From Telmatobacter sp. DSM 110680 (GTDB taxonomy: Bacteria; Acidobacteriota; Terriglobia; Terriglobales; Acidobacteriaceae): DNA of 64,000 nt. The notes beneath the pieces were generated by a model that was given only the letters and a program-made list of their open reading frames with translations, searched no databases and had not been told where the DNA came from. The first letter of the stretch is position 1, and each line of letters opens with the position of its first letter. Positions 43,674 to 53,375 of the stretch are shown one piece after another. The stretch spans positions 1,736,001 through 1,800,000 of the forward strand of contig NZ_CP121196.1 of the NCBI RefSeq assembly GCF_039994875.1, given 5' to 3'. Position numbers and translations under genes: made by a program.

Positions 43674-45545
43674 ATGGCAACACCCCCGATTGCTTCCTCT
43701 ACCAAACAGATGCTTCGCAGTCGCGTTCTCGGCAATACGCGTCTAGTCATTCTCCTAGTGCTCTTTGCTCTTCTGGCCGTCTGTCTTATCTTTACCTGGA
43801 CCACGCGCGATGCGATGGGGAATCTCTCGTTTCTCAGTCCCAAGAACAATGCAAACCTTGCGACCGGGAGCAAGAAAACCATTGTCGATGTGAGTCCCTG
43901 GCAAACCGCCCAGGCTCTCGCTCCTCTCGCCGTGAGCGCGGAAGAAAAGGAGCACGCACAGGAGGCCGAACGGCTTGCGGACCACGAGGTGGACCAGGCA
44001 TTTGCTGCGGCGCTGCGCCAGGCCACGATTGATTCGCAGCACCTTATTCTCACCGGCGATGCTCTCGAACTCTCCAAGAGGGTAGCGCAACTTCAGCAGT
44101 TGATTGCCCAGGATCGGGACGAAGTACAGACCATTACGGAACAGTTGAAGTCGCCGCCCAAAAACGGCAAGCCTTCTGAATACGACGAAGGTGATCTCGA
44201 GGTAGCGAAGGCGCAACTAGGCCTGGATACGGATGAGCTTGCAGACGCCCAGCAGGATCTGAATCGCGCCTCAGGAGACCAGACTTCGCAAATACAGGCG
44301 GAGTTGAACGCCCACGAAGCCACGATGCGCGACTATGACAAGCAGGTACATGAAGGCGGTCAGGTTGCGGCTATCTCATCACGGCGCTACTTGACCATGG
44401 CCGGAAGAGTCAGTGCATGGTTTCGGCAGCGAAGTCGATACGCCTCGCTGCAGCAAGCGCTCAATCAGACGCGCTCAGACATCGCGAATCTCACCGCGCA
44501 GCACAATGCACTTGAAGCCAGAGCCAACGCCACGGCGGCCGCCAAGACAGACGATCTCGATCAAAGACTTCAAGGACTCAAGGACAGAACGGCGCAACGG
44601 CAGATCCTTAGCATTACCGACGATCGCATCCAGACCGATCAGCAGCTTGCGACCGTCTACAGCAAATGGTCTGCACAAGTGCTCTTGCAGCACCGCATTG
44701 TGCTGCATCTCATTTTGCAGTCGCTTGCTCTCATTGCTTTCATCGGCATCTGCATGGTGGCGTGCGATGCACTCGTCCGCCGAATCATGTCGACCCGATT
44801 GCTCGATCAGCGGCGTTCGCAAACGCTGCGCAGCATCCTGGAACTCTCCATCCAGGTTGTCGGAGTCATTCTCATATTGCTCGTGATTTTCGGAACTCCA
44901 CGCGAGACGCCAACAATTCTAGGACTCACCACCGCAGCGCTCACCATCGCATTGCAGGACTTCATCATTGCTTTCCTCGGCTGGTTCGTACTTATAGGTA
45001 AAAACGGCATCCACGTGGGCGACTGGGTCGAGATCAACGGCGTGGGCGGCGAAGTGATCGATGTCAAACTGTTCAGCACCACACTGCTCGAGACCGGGAC
45101 GCTTGCGGACCGCGGGCTGCCGACTGGACGGAGGATCACTTTTATGAATGGGTTCGCTATCCGCGGGCAATACTTCAACTTCTCCACGAGCGGCCAATGG
45201 ATGTGGGACGAAATTAGTCTCAGCCTTCCAGCCACGGAGAATATGCACGAACTGCTTGACCGGATTCAAAAGGTCGTGGTGGCGGAGACGGAAAAGAACG
45301 CGAGCCTTGCCGAGCAGGAGTGGAAGCGCGGCGCGCACGGCAGCAGTCTCAGCCGCTTCAGCGGTAGCGCTGTCGAGAATCTGCGCCCCTCGGCGTCCGG
45401 AATCGAGGTGCTGGTTCGCTATGTAACCCGGGCTTCAGAGCGCTTTGAGGTGCGCAACCGGCTCTATCAAAAGCTCCTTGAAATGTTGCGTGATCCCGCC
45501 AATCAGCCCGCATCAGCAACAATCTCGAGCGGCCAAAACGCCTGA
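43674..45545 (+). CDS. MscS-family mechanosensitive channel with large N-terminal coiled-coil domain
   Basis: 623 aa. One N-terminal helix (~20-42) is followed by a long coiled-coil periplasmic region (~75-300; repeated Gln/Asp/Glu heptads) and then three to four helices (~325-440). The pore helix and MscS beta-domain follow (TTAALTIALQDFIIAFLGWF; KNGIHVGDWVEINGVGGEV). It is expected to open under membrane tension or osmotic downshock, and the extended N-part resembles MscK/YbdG-like variants. Monocistronic. Confidence 0.88.
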   Translation: MATPPIASSTKQMLRSRVLGNTRLVILLVLFALLAVCLIFTWTTRDAMGNLSFLSPKNNANLATGSKKTIVDVSPWQTAQALAPLAVSAEEKEHAQEAERLADHEVDQAFAAALRQATIDSQHLILTGDALELSKRVAQLQQLIAQDRDEVQTITEQLKSPPKNGKPSEYDEGDLEVAKAQLGLDTDELADAQQDLNRASGDQTSQIQAELNAHEATMRDYDKQVHEGGQVAAISSRRYLTMAGRVSAWFRQRSRYASLQQALNQTRSDIANLTAQHNALEARANATAAAKTDDLDQRLQGLKDRTAQRQILSITDDRIQTDQQLATVYSKWSAQVLLQHRIVLHLILQSLALIAFIGICMVACDALVRRIMSTRLLDQRRSQTLRSILELSIQVVGVILILLVIFGTPRETPTILGLTTAALTIALQDFIIAFLGWFVLIGKNGIHVGDWVEINGVGGEVIDVKLFSTTLLETGTLADRGLPTGRRITFMNGFAIRGQYFNFSTSGQWMWDEISLSLPATENMHELLDRIQKVVVAETEKNASLAEQEWKRGAHGSSLSRFSGSAVENLRPSASGIEVLVRYVTRASERFEVRNRLYQKLLEMLRDPANQPASATISSGQNA

Positions 45546-45572
45546 CGACCTTCAGCGTTTTGACCGCTTCAG

Positions 45573-45601
45573 TTGACATAGCATCATGTATGCCTTACTT
45601 T
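45573..45601 (+). promoter_or_regulatory. Candidate promoter of the his operon
   Basis: TTGACA (45573-45578) with a 17-bp spacer leads to a poor -10 (TACTTT, 45596-45601). A start just downstream would leave the leader-peptide ATG (45610) almost at the 5' end. Confidence 0.35.
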
Positions 45602-45609
45602 CTAAATAG

Positions 45610-45687
45610 ATGCAGAGCAGCCGCCATCACGGTCATCACCACCATCATGGGACAACCATGCCGGCGGACTGTCATGGCCTGAACTAG
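45610..45687 (+). CDS. his operon leader peptide (25 aa, 7 His in 8 residues)
   Basis: The ORF starts ATG at 45610 and stops TAG at 45685-45687. Residues 6-13 are HHGHHHHH, with another His at 22. Such a run directly upstream of hisI is the classical histidine sensor of transcription attenuation: a ribosome stalling here when charged tRNA-His is scarce changes the RNA fold downstream. No Shine-Dalgarno is seen, so initiation may be leaderless or near-leaderless. The symbol hisL is used for such leaders in enterobacteria; here it is by analogy. Confidence 0.85.
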   Translation: MQSSRHHGHHHHHGTTMPADCHGLN

Positions 45688-45746
45688 ACGGCCAGAGAGA
45701 TCAGAAGAACCCAAAGCCCGCCGGCATAAGAGCCGGTGGGCTTTTT
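45658..45746 (+). promoter_or_regulatory. his attenuator: antiterminator and intrinsic terminator
   Basis: Terminator: AAGCCCGCCGGC (45714-45725) pairs with GCCGGTGGGCTT (45732-45743), with one G-U, a 6-nt loop and a following T-run (45742-45746). Antiterminator: ATGCCGGCGG (45658-45667), within the leader ORF just after the His codons, is perfectly complementary over 10 bp to CCGCCGGCAT (45718-45727), which is the left arm of the terminator. The two cannot form together. A small TGGCC/GGCCA hairpin (45675-45694) could be the pause or alternative element. Confidence 0.88.
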
Positions 45747-45782
45747 CATTTGGTGCAAAATCCAATCAGTTTCAGGAAGACA

Positions 45783-46136
45783 ATGAGCACACAACCAACA
45801 ATTGACTTTGAGAAGATGGATGGCCTGGTGGCCGGCATCGTACAGGACTCACAAACCGGCGAGGTATTGATGCTGGGTTTTCTAAACCCCGAAAGCTACG
45901 CCAAAACAATCGAAACCGGATTCGTCACTTTCTGGAGCCGCACGCGCCAGAAGCTGTGGATGAAGGGCGAAAGTAGCGGCAATCGGCTGCGCGTCGTCTC
46001 AGCTGCGACTGACTGCGACAACGACGCGCTGCTGTTCAAGGTTGTGGTCGAAGGCGATGGGCTGGTTTGCCACGAAGGCACTGTCAGCTGCTTTACCAAG
46101 CTGTTGGGATTCTCCGCGGAGGTGGCCCGTGGCTAA
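45783..46136 (+). CDS. hisI: Phosphoribosyl-AMP cyclohydrolase
   Basis: The ATG at 45783 has AGGA 5-6 nt upstream; the longer frame starts inside the terminator and is rejected. 117 aa. HisI motifs are visible: [33 protein letters not shown](S)SG, and metal-binding Cys residues in [11 protein letters not shown] and [12 protein letters not shown]. It catalyses ring opening of PR-AMP, the third step of histidine synthesis. It is mono-functional: the HisE pyrophosphohydrolase domain usually fused behind it is absent. Overlaps hisG by 8 nt. Confidence 0.95.
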   Translation: MSTQPTIDFEKMDGLVAGIVQDSQTGEVLMLGFLNPESYAKTIETGFVTFWSRTRQKLWMKGESSGNRLRVVSAATDCDNDALLFKVVVEGDGLVCHEGTVSCFTKLLGFSAEVARG

Positions 46137-47004
46137 CAAACTTCGTCTCGGCCTTCCGAAAGGCAGTCTTCAAGATTCAACGATCGCGCTGTTCAAGCGC
46201 GCCGGCTGGAACATCTACGCCGATGGTCGCTCCTATTTCCCCTCCATTGACGATGCGGAGATCGAATGCATGCTGATTCGCGCGCAGGAGATGGCGCGCT
46301 ATGTCGAGCATGGCGTACTCGATGCAGGACTCACCGGAATCGACTGGGTAGTTGAGAGCGGTCTCGATGTCACCAGCGTCACCACCCTGATCTACGCCAA
46401 GCAAAGCCGCCGCAAGGTGCGCTGGGTGCTGGCCGTTCCTGAAGCGAGCGGATTTCAGCGCGCAGAAGATCTAGAAGGCAAGATTATTGCCACTGAGCTT
46501 GTAGAAGTGACCAAGAAGTATTTCGCCGACAAGGGCGTGAACGTAAAAGTGGAATTCAGTTGGGGCGCCACCGAAGTCAAGCCTCCCACATTGGCCGATG
46601 CGATTGTTGAAGTAACCGAGACTGGCAGCTCGCTCAAGGCCAACCATCTGAAAATCATCGATACCGTGATGGAAAGCGAAACCCATCTGATCGCCGGCAA
46701 GGCAGCGCTTGCCGATACATGGAAGCGCAAGAAAATCGACCAGCTCGCCGTGATGCTCCGCGGTGCCATTGACGCGCAGTCTCAGGTTGGGTTGATGCTC
46801 AATGTAAAACGTGCCGATCTTGAAGCTGTACTGGCAGTGCTGCCGGCGCTCAACTCCCCTACGATCTCACAACTCAGCAACTCCGAATGGGTCGCCGTCA
46901 ACACGATTGTGGAAGAGCGGATTGCCCGTGACGTCATCCCAAAGCTCAAGACTGCCCGCGCCACTGGCATCGTCGAGTATCCGCTCAACAAAGTCGTGCT
47001 CTAG
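46129..47004 (+). CDS. hisG: ATP phosphoribosyltransferase, long form
   Basis: The GTG at 46129 follows GGAGG at a 6-nt spacing and overlaps the hisI stop. 291 aa, the long (HisG_L) form with its own C-terminal regulatory domain. Motifs: [29 protein letters not shown] and [20 protein letters not shown] (PRPP/ATP region). The extra ~80 C-terminal residues ([20 protein letters not shown]) are the ACT-like histidine-binding domain. First, feedback-inhibited step of the pathway; no hisZ is needed. Confidence 0.95.
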   Translation: MANKLRLGLPKGSLQDSTIALFKRAGWNIYADGRSYFPSIDDAEIECMLIRAQEMARYVEHGVLDAGLTGIDWVVESGLDVTSVTTLIYAKQSRRKVRWVLAVPEASGFQRAEDLEGKIIATELVEVTKKYFADKGVNVKVEFSWGATEVKPPTLADAIVEVTETGSSLKANHLKIIDTVMESETHLIAGKAALADTWKRKKIDQLAVMLRGAIDAQSQVGLMLNVKRADLEAVLAVLPALNSPTISQLSNSEWVAVNTIVEERIARDVIPKLKTARATGIVEYPLNKVVL

Positions 47005-47024
47005 AAAGTGACAGAACGAGAACC

Positions 47025-48338
47025 ATGAAATTGATTCGAACTCAAGGTCGAGGAGCACGTAAGGCTGAAGAAGTTCTGGCCACGTTGGAAAAACGCGGCG
47101 GAGCGGCATTCGAGCGGGTGTTGCCGGTCGTCCGCCGAATCGTCGCGAACGTCCGTCGCAGCGGTGATCGAGCATTGCATCGCTACGCAGCGCAGTTTGA
47201 CGGGCTTGGCGATACGGCAACCATTCGCATCTCCGCACAGGAGATGGCCGACGCATGGGATGTGATTGATCCGTCGCTCCGCGTAGCTCTCAAGACTGCG
47301 GCTGCGCAAATTCGCGCATTCGCAAAAATGCAGTTACCCAGATCATGGAGCAAGTCGTCCACCGCAGGCCTCACCGTTGGTCAGATCGTGCGCCCGATTG
47401 ACGCGGTTGGTTGCTATGTGCCGAGCGGCCGTCATCCGCTTCCGTCCACGCTATTGATGACCGCGATACCCGCGCAGGTAGCGGGCGTGCAGCGCATCGT
47501 CGTGGTGTCTCCCAAACCGGCGCCAGAGACGCTGGCAGCCGCACACCTCCTCGGCATCAAAGAACTCTACCGCGTCGGCGGAGCGCACGCCATTGCCGCT
47601 CTCGCTCACGGCACGCCTACGATCGCGCGCGTTGACAAGATCGTCGGCCCCGGCAATCTCTATGTCACCGCCGCCAAACGGCTCGTCGCCTTTGACTGCG
47701 CCATCGACATGCTGGCTGGCCCCACCGAGATCATTGTGACCAGCGAACGCGGCGACCCGGCTGAGATTGCCGCAGACCTCGTTGCGCAGGCCGAACACGA
47801 TCCCGAGGCTCTCGCCATCTTCATCACCACGCGGCACGATCTAGCGAAGCAGGTCATCGGGGAAGCAAAAACGCAAAGCCGCAAGAACGCCATCGCCCGA
47901 ACTGCTCTCGACCGTAACAGCCTGGCCATTGTCGCCGCCACTCTCGAAGAAGCGCGTTCCCTTACCAATCGTCTTGCGCCAGAGCACCTGACCGTCGATT
48001 CAATCGAAGATCTGGAATGGGTTTCGAGTGCCGGCTCAGTATTTGTTGGAGGCTGGTCCGCCCAACCCATGGGAGACTACATCTCTGGCCCCAATCACAC
48101 GCTGCCGACCGGTGGAATGGCGCGCATTCGCGGCGGCCTCAGTGTAAACGACTTTGTAAAACTGATCACAGTGCAGCAGTACGATGCTGCAGCCATCGGC
48201 GAACTTGGGCCGCACGCAGTGTTGTTGGCCGAGGCCGAAGGACTAACGGCGCATGCTGCAGCGATACGAATGCGCTTTCGCAAAAGGTCATCGAACCGCA
48301 CCGCAAATCGAAGCAGCGCGAGGAGAGCCCGTGGATAA
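47025..48338 (+). CDS. hisD: Histidinol dehydrogenase
   Basis: 437 aa. NAD-dependent, zinc-containing enzyme for the last two oxidation steps (histidinol to histidine). Signatures: GPGNLYVTAAKRLV, DMLAGPTEIIV, DLVAQAEHDPEA and LAPEHLTVDS with the catalytic Glu-His. Twenty nt after hisG, and its stop overlaps the hisC GTG region by 8 nt. The C-terminus has an extra Arg-rich tail (MRFRKRSSNRTANRSSARRA), perhaps a product of the overlap. Confidence 0.96.
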   Translation: MKLIRTQGRGARKAEEVLATLEKRGGAAFERVLPVVRRIVANVRRSGDRALHRYAAQFDGLGDTATIRISAQEMADAWDVIDPSLRVALKTAAAQIRAFAKMQLPRSWSKSSTAGLTVGQIVRPIDAVGCYVPSGRHPLPSTLLMTAIPAQVAGVQRIVVVSPKPAPETLAAAHLLGIKELYRVGGAHAIAALAHGTPTIARVDKIVGPGNLYVTAAKRLVAFDCAIDMLAGPTEIIVTSERGDPAEIAADLVAQAEHDPEALAIFITTRHDLAKQVIGEAKTQSRKNAIARTALDRNSLAIVAATLEEARSLTNRLAPEHLTVDSIEDLEWVSSAGSVFVGGWSAQPMGDYISGPNHTLPTGGMARIRGGLSVNDFVKLITVQQYDAAAIGELGPHAVLLAEAEGLTAHAAAIRMRFRKRSSNRTANRSSARRARG

Positions 48339-49428
48339 ATCCGCTTTGAAAGTCCACCCCGCTCCGCGCGCGCGTGTCCAGGCGATGAAGGAATATCACC
48401 CGCCTCTCGGAAATCGTGACGCCATGCGACTAGACTTCAACGAGAACACCATTGCGTGTTCCCCGAAAGTCCGCGATGTCTTGAGTTGCATCTCCGCTGG
48501 CCATCTCACCCGCTATCCCGAGCGTGGCCCCGTGGAGCGCGTCGTTGCAGAACATCTCCGCGTGCAGCCCGAACAGGTGGTATTGACCAACGGCGTCGAT
48601 GAAGCGATACACGTTCTTTTCGAAACCTTCCTCGATGCCGGCGACGAATTGTTGCTGCCTGTGCCCACCTACACCATGTATGAGGTGTATGCGTCGGCGA
48701 CCGACGCGCGAATAGTTCCAGTCCTGGCGCTTGACGATATGCAGTTTCCCTTCGAGGGTCTGGCAAGCGCGATCACCCCGCGCACCAGGATCATTGCTAT
48801 CGCGAATCCCAACAGCCCTTCAGGTTCCATCACGACGCGCGCGCAGATTATCGAACTCGCTCAACTCGCTCCGCAGGCGGTGGTCCTGGTTGATGAAGCC
48901 TACTTCCACTTCCACGGCGAGACGGTCATCGATCTTATCGATACGCTACCCAATGTCATGATCGCGCGCACGTTCTCAAAGGCCTATGGGCTGGCCGGAT
49001 TGCGGCTTGGGGTTCTGGCAGGTCCGGTCCAGCTCATCTCCTGGATCCGACGCGTGCTTTCTCCTTACAGCGTCAACTCTCTGGCGCTCGCCTGCTTGCC
49101 GCCGGCGCTGCAAGATACTGCTTATCTCGATTGGTACGTCGGGGAAGTCTTGGCAGCACGCGCGGACTTCGAAGCGGCTCTCGATGCTGCTGCTATACGC
49201 CGCTGGCCGAGTCAAGCCAATTTCATCCTCGTCTACATTGGTCTGCAGCACGCTGAATTCGTGCGTCTGATGTCAGCCGGAGGAGTGCTGGTCCGCGATC
49301 GCTCCAACGATCCGGGCTGTGACGGTTGCGTCCGAATCACCATTGGTACTCGCGAACAGATGCGCGAGGCAGTCGTAGTGCTCAACAACACACTGCACAC
49401 GCTCAAGACCGCAAAGGAGAAGCAATGA
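48331..49428 (+). CDS. hisC: Histidinol-phosphate aminotransferase
   Basis: The GTG at 48331 has GGAG about 5 nt upstream; earlier in-frame starts would lie deep in hisD. 365 aa, fold-type I PLP enzyme: LDFNENT substrate loop, [30 protein letters not shown] and the PLP lysine in [16 protein letters not shown]. It transfers amino nitrogen from glutamate to imidazole-acetol phosphate. Stop overlaps hisB ATG (ATGA). Confidence 0.95.
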   Translation: MDKSALKVHPAPRARVQAMKEYHPPLGNRDAMRLDFNENTIACSPKVRDVLSCISAGHLTRYPERGPVERVVAEHLRVQPEQVVLTNGVDEAIHVLFETFLDAGDELLLPVPTYTMYEVYASATDARIVPVLALDDMQFPFEGLASAITPRTRIIAIANPNSPSGSITTRAQIIELAQLAPQAVVLVDEAYFHFHGETVIDLIDTLPNVMIARTFSKAYGLAGLRLGVLAGPVQLISWIRRVLSPYSVNSLALACLPPALQDTAYLDWYVGEVLAARADFEAALDAAAIRRWPSQANFILVYIGLQHAEFVRLMSAGGVLVRDRSNDPGCDGCVRITIGTREQMREAVVVLNNTLHTLKTAKEKQ

Positions 49429-50054
49429 CAGCCAGTGCTGACGACAAAACGCCGAAAAATAAGACGGTTCGCAGGTCAGCGGTCGCACGCGACACCCATG
49501 AAACCCGCATCGCCATTGCACTCACAATCGAAGGCAAGGGCATCTACAAAGTCTCCACGGGCATTCGCTTCTTCGATCACATGCTGGAATTGTTTACGCG
49601 TCACGGCGCATTCGACTTGGAACTTTCCTGCAAGGGTGACCTCGACGTTGATCAGCATCACACCGTAGAGGATGTGGGCATCACGCTCGGCGAAGCGTTC
49701 GATCGCGCCCTCGGCGACAAGCGCGGAATACTGCGCGCCGGCTATTTCATCATGCCGATGGACGAGACACTCGCCATATCTGCCGTCGATTTAAGCGGGC
49801 GCGCAGCCTACGCGGTTGACACCAAGGTTCGCACACGCCTCGTAGGCGACCTCCAGACCGAGTTGGTTACAGACTTCTTCGAGGGTTTCGCGCGTGGCGC
49901 CCGTGCCAACGTGCACGTGAAGACAATGTACGGCCGGTCGAACCATCACAAAATTGAAGCAATCTTCAAGGCATTTGCCCGTGCCCTGCGCGTCGCCTGT
50001 TCGCGCGATAAGCAACTGGGCGAAATGCTGCCCAGCACCAAAGGGCTGCTCTGA
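49425..50054 (+). CDS. hisB: Imidazoleglycerol-phosphate dehydratase
   Basis: The ATG at 49425 overlaps the hisC stop. 209 aa, mono-functional, without the N-terminal histidinol-phosphatase domain of enterobacterial HisB. Manganese-binding His-rich motifs [18 protein letters not shown] and [17 protein letters not shown] are present. An N-terminal Lys/Arg-rich extension of ~25 residues precedes the fold. The stop overlaps the hisH ATG by 1 nt (TGATG). Confidence 0.96.
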   Translation: MTASADDKTPKNKTVRRSAVARDTHETRIAIALTIEGKGIYKVSTGIRFFDHMLELFTRHGAFDLELSCKGDLDVDQHHTVEDVGITLGEAFDRALGDKRGILRAGYFIMPMDETLAISAVDLSGRAAYAVDTKVRTRLVGDLQTELVTDFFEGFARGARANVHVKTMYGRSNHHKIEAIFKAFARALRVACSRDKQLGEMLPSTKGLL

Positions 50055-50659
50055 TGCGGGTTACAGTCATCGACTACAAAGCTGGCAATCTCACGTCCGT
50101 GTTGAAGGCGCTGCGGCATCTGGGCGCGGAGACGGTGGTGACGGATTCGGACGTATCGCTCATCGGTTCTGCTGAGCGGATCGTGCTGCCGGGAGTGGGG
50201 CATTTTGCGGCAACCGATCGGCTGAATTCAACGGGCATGACCTCGGCCATTCGCGCGGCCATCAGTCGCGGCGTTCCATTCCTCGGCATATGCGTGGGGA
50301 TGCAGTGGCTGTACGCTGGGTCCACAGAAGCACCAGACCACGCTGGGCTCTCGCATTTCCCTGAATCCTGCACACGCTTCCCCGAATGCAACCAGAAAGT
50401 TCCCCATGTAGGCTGGAATTCGCTGGAGACCAAGGGTGGCTCGCGCCTTTTGGCAGGAGTCGCGCCCGGTGAGTTTGTTTACTTTACCCACTCGTACAAG
50501 GCTCCCATCACGGCAGACACCGCTGCAGTCGCAAACTACATTGAGAATTTCGCCGCCGCGGCAGAACGGGACAACGTCATGGGCGTCCAGTTTCATCCGG
50601 AGAAGTCCGGTGAGACTGGATTGAAGATCCTGCGCAATTTTCTGGAGTGGACATGCTGA
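50054..50659 (+). CDS. hisH: Imidazole glycerol phosphate synthase, glutaminase subunit
   Basis: 201 aa. Class I glutamine amidotransferase: oxyanion and nucleophile region [13 protein letters not shown] (Cys), and His/Glu of the triad in [11 protein letters not shown]. It supplies ammonia through the channel of HisF to form IGP and AICAR. Overlaps hisF by 7 nt. Start region [16 protein letters not shown] is canonical. Confidence 0.96.
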   Translation: MRVTVIDYKAGNLTSVLKALRHLGAETVVTDSDVSLIGSAERIVLPGVGHFAATDRLNSTGMTSAIRAAISRGVPFLGICVGMQWLYAGSTEAPDHAGLSHFPESCTRFPECNQKVPHVGWNSLETKGGSRLLAGVAPGEFVYFTHSYKAPITADTAAVANYIENFAAAAERDNVMGVQFHPEKSGETGLKILRNFLEWTC

Positions 50660-51432
50660 CCAAGCGCATCATCGCCTGTCTCGATGTCCACGCTGGCCGA
50701 GTGGTGAAAGGCGTCCAGTTTGTGGACATCGTCGACGCCGGTGATCCCGCTGCGCTGGCCGCTCGCCATGCCCGCGAAGGAGCCGACGAAATCGTCCTGC
50801 TCGATATCACCGCCACCCACGAAGGACGGCGAACCCTGCTCGAAACAGTGCGTCGCACCGCACGCGAGTTATTTGTCCCATTCACGGTGGGCGGTGGCAT
50901 CCGCAGTGCGGAAGAAGCCGAGATGGTGTTCGAAGCCGGAGCCGACAAGATCAGCATCAATTCGGCCGCGCTAGCCGATCCTTTGCTGATCACCAGAATC
51001 GGCCTCAGCTTCGGAGCGCAGGCTGTCGTAGTGGCGATCGATGCAAAGCGCGATCCCGAAGCCGAAGACCCCGTGCGCGACGCGCAGGTATTTCTGCAGG
51101 GTGGACGCAAGCTCGCCGGACGTCGCGTTGTCGAGTGGGCGCTTGAGGCCGAGGCTCGCGGTGCCGGAGAGATTCTGCTGACCTCGATGGACGCCGACGG
51201 CACGCGCGCCGGTTTCGATTGTGAACTCACCGCAGCCGTCAGCGAAGCGGTCAACATTCCCGTAATTGCTTCGGGTGGCGCCGGTACAGTGGCGCACTTT
51301 GCCGACGTCTTCGGAAGAGGCAAAGCGGATGCGGCCCTCGCGGCAAGCATCTTTCACTTCGGCGTATCCAGCGCCCGCTCGCTCAAGCAAGAACTCGTCG
51401 CTGCCGGAATTCCCATGAGGTTGCCATGTTGA
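50653..51432 (+). CDS. hisF: Imidazole glycerol phosphate synthase, cyclase subunit
   Basis: The ATG at 50653 has GGAG 5 nt upstream and gives the canonical [20 protein letters not shown]; a GTG 6 nt earlier is possible. 259 aa TIM barrel with catalytic Asp11 (CLDV) and the second Asp in [10 protein letters not shown] (about 130), and phosphate-binding GGIRS and ASGGAG loops. Works as a heterodimer with HisH. Overlaps hisA by 7 nt. Confidence 0.96.
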   Translation: MLTKRIIACLDVHAGRVVKGVQFVDIVDAGDPAALAARHAREGADEIVLLDITATHEGRRTLLETVRRTARELFVPFTVGGGIRSAEEAEMVFEAGADKISINSAALADPLLITRIGLSFGAQAVVVAIDAKRDPEAEDPVRDAQVFLQGGRKLAGRRVVEWALEAEARGAGEILLTSMDADGTRAGFDCELTAAVSEAVNIPVIASGGAGTVAHFADVFGRGKADAALAASIFHFGVSSARSLKQELVAAGIPMRLPC

Positions 51433-52103
51433 TTCCCTCAATTGACCTGATGGGTGGCCGAATCGTTCAGCTGGTGCAAGGCAAAAAGCTGCGCCTCTCC
51501 TTTGACGATTTCGAATACTGGATCGAAAAATTCTCTCGCTTCCCACTGGTACAGTTGATCGACCTCGACGCGGCGATGCGCCAGGGCGACAACTACGCGT
51601 TAGTCGCACAGATCGCACGGCGGCTTCCGTGCCAGGTTGGCGGAGGCGTTCGTTCCATCGAGCGGGCACAGCAGGTACTCGATACCGGCGCCAGGCGCGT
51701 CATCATCGGATCCGCGCTGTTCTCTGAGGAAGGCGCGGTCAACGTCGATTTTGCGTCGGCACTTGCATTGGCTGTGGGCTCAGAACACCTCATCGCAGGA
51801 GTCGACACCAAGGGCGGCCGCATAGCGGTAAAGGGCTGGAAAGCGCAGGTCGCGCTGACGCCGGACGATGCGATTCCACAACTGGATCCGTATGTGCACG
51901 GATATCTCTACACCCATGTGGATGGCGAAGGACTAATGCAGGGTTTCCCCATCGATACCGCAGCGCGCTTGCGCAGGTTGACGGTTCACCATCTCATCGT
52001 GGCGGGTGGAATCCGCAGTCAGTCGGAGATTGATGATCTCGATGCAATGCGCGTAGATGCGGTGGTGGGCATGGCTGTCTACACAAATCTGCTCGCTATT
52101 TGA
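51426..52103 (+). CDS. hisA: ProFAR isomerase (HisA-type)
   Basis: 225 aa, a little shorter than the usual ~240. TIM barrel homologous to His[18 protein letters not shown] with the catalytic Asp7, [31 protein letters not shown] with the second Asp, and a phosphate loop VAGGIRS. It performs the Amadori isomerisation between HisI and HisHF. Last gene of the operon; no hisE or histidinol-phosphatase gene is in the cluster. Confidence 0.93.
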   Translation: MLIPSIDLMGGRIVQLVQGKKLRLSFDDFEYWIEKFSRFPLVQLIDLDAAMRQGDNYALVAQIARRLPCQVGGGVRSIERAQQVLDTGARRVIIGSALFSEEGAVNVDFASALALAVGSEHLIAGVDTKGGRIAVKGWKAQVALTPDDAIPQLDPYVHGYLYTHVDGEGLMQGFPIDTAARLRRLTVHHLIVAGGIRSQSEIDDLDAMRVDAVVGMAVYTNLLAI

Positions 52104-52205
52104 TGCTCAAAGGCCCATCGAAATCTCATATCTTGCCCGGCATTTGCATCGGATATTCTGAAAGCCTGGTGCCAAAAAATGCGTCAACAAGGGAGAACCT
52201 GGACC

Positions 52206-53375
52206 ATGACGAAGCAAAGTGGAATCCGCCTGGCAAAGAGACTCGATGAGGTCGGATTCTCCGATATCGTGCAGATCCGTAACAAGGTCATGGAAATGCG
52301 TGCCGAAGGCCTGCAGGTTCACTCCCTGCATGGCGGCGAACCCTACTTCGAGACGCCGGAAGAAATCAAGTACGCGGCGGTCAAGGCCCTTGTCGAGAAC
52401 TACACCCACTATGCGCCGTCGTCGGGCGTCTTGCCATTGCGCAAGGCTCTTGTTGAGAAGCTTGCCGCAAAAAACAAAATCGACGTGACGACCGATGAGG
52501 TAATTGCGACCGTCGGCGGCTCACAATCTTTATATGGAGCCTTCCAGAGCGTGCTTGATCCGGGCGATGACGCGCTGGTCTTCTCGCCTTATTGGACGCC
52601 GATTGGCGACCTTGTCACTGGAGCACAGGCCCGCCCTCTGCTTGTCCCAACCATTACGGCAAGGCGCAACGGAATCCGCAAGACGCTGGAGCAGTTCTCG
52701 ACTCCCAAAACTCGAGCCATCTACTACAACACTCCGCAGAATCCCAGCGGTCTTGTCTTCACGCGCGCAGAAGCGGAAGAGGTGGCTTCGTTTGCCCGTG
52801 ACCGCGACCTGATTGTGATTGCCGATGAGGCTTACGAAGATCTTGTATACGAGGGCGACCATGTATCCATTGCGTCCCTGCCGGGAATGGCCGAGCGCAC
52901 GATTACCTGTTTCACGTTTTCAAAAACCTATGCGATGACCGGCTGGCGCGCAGGGTATGCAGTGGCTAAAGAGCCATTCATGACAGCGCTGCGGAAGATC
53001 GTCCTCTACTCGACAAATGGCGTGACTACTTTTGTGCAGCAGGCGATGATCCATGCGCTCAAAACGCCTTCCTCTGAGATCGCCGCGCATCGCGAAGAGT
53101 ATCGGAAGCGTAGGGACTTACTGGTTGGAGTGTTGAACGAGGTCGGACTCAAGTGCGAACCACCCGCTGGTGCCTTTTATGCATTTCCAAATGTTGAGAA
53201 GATTCACAAGAATAGCCGCACGGCTGCGCAAATCCTGCTTGAAAAAGCGCACATCGCCACCATTCCCGGATCGGTCTTCGGGGCGCAGGGCGAAGGCCAC
53301 CTCCGTTTTGGATATGCCATCACCGTCAAGGAAATCGAGGATTGCGCTTCGGCGCTGCGCAAGTTTCTCAGCTAA
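52206..53375 (+). CDS. Aspartate/aromatic-type aminotransferase (PLP fold type I)
   Basis: The ATG at 52206 has GGGAG ~10 nt upstream; the frame from 52179 is less likely. About 389 aa. Motifs: GGSQSLYGAFQS, NTPQNPSGLV, VIADEAYEDLVYEG, PLP-Lys in FTFSKTYAMTGWRAGY, and a C-terminal substrate Arg region (GHLRFGYA). Class I aminotransferase near AspC/AlaT. It starts 102 nt after hisA, so may be independent. Exact substrate cannot be told. Confidence 0.9.
   Translation: MTKQSGIRLAKRLDEVGFSDIVQIRNKVMEMRAEGLQVHSLHGGEPYFETPEEIKYAAVKALVENYTHYAPSSGVLPLRKALVEKLAAKNKIDVTTDEVIATVGGSQSLYGAFQSVLDPGDDALVFSPYWTPIGDLVTGAQARPLLVPTITARRNGIRKTLEQFSTPKTRAIYYNTPQNPSGLVFTRAEAEEVASFARDRDLIVIADEAYEDLVYEGDHVSIASLPGMAERTITCFTFSKTYAMTGWRAGYAVAKEPFMTALRKIVLYSTNGVTTFVQQAMIHALKTPSSEIAAHREEYRKRRDLLVGVLNEVGLKCEPPAGAFYAFPNVEKIHKNSRTAAQILLEKAHIATIPGSVFGAQGEGHLRFGYAITVKEIEDCASALRKFLS

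Noticed and set aside
47411..48349. Alternative frames across hisD
   Set aside because: hisD in its own frame carries all family signatures; the others are shadows.
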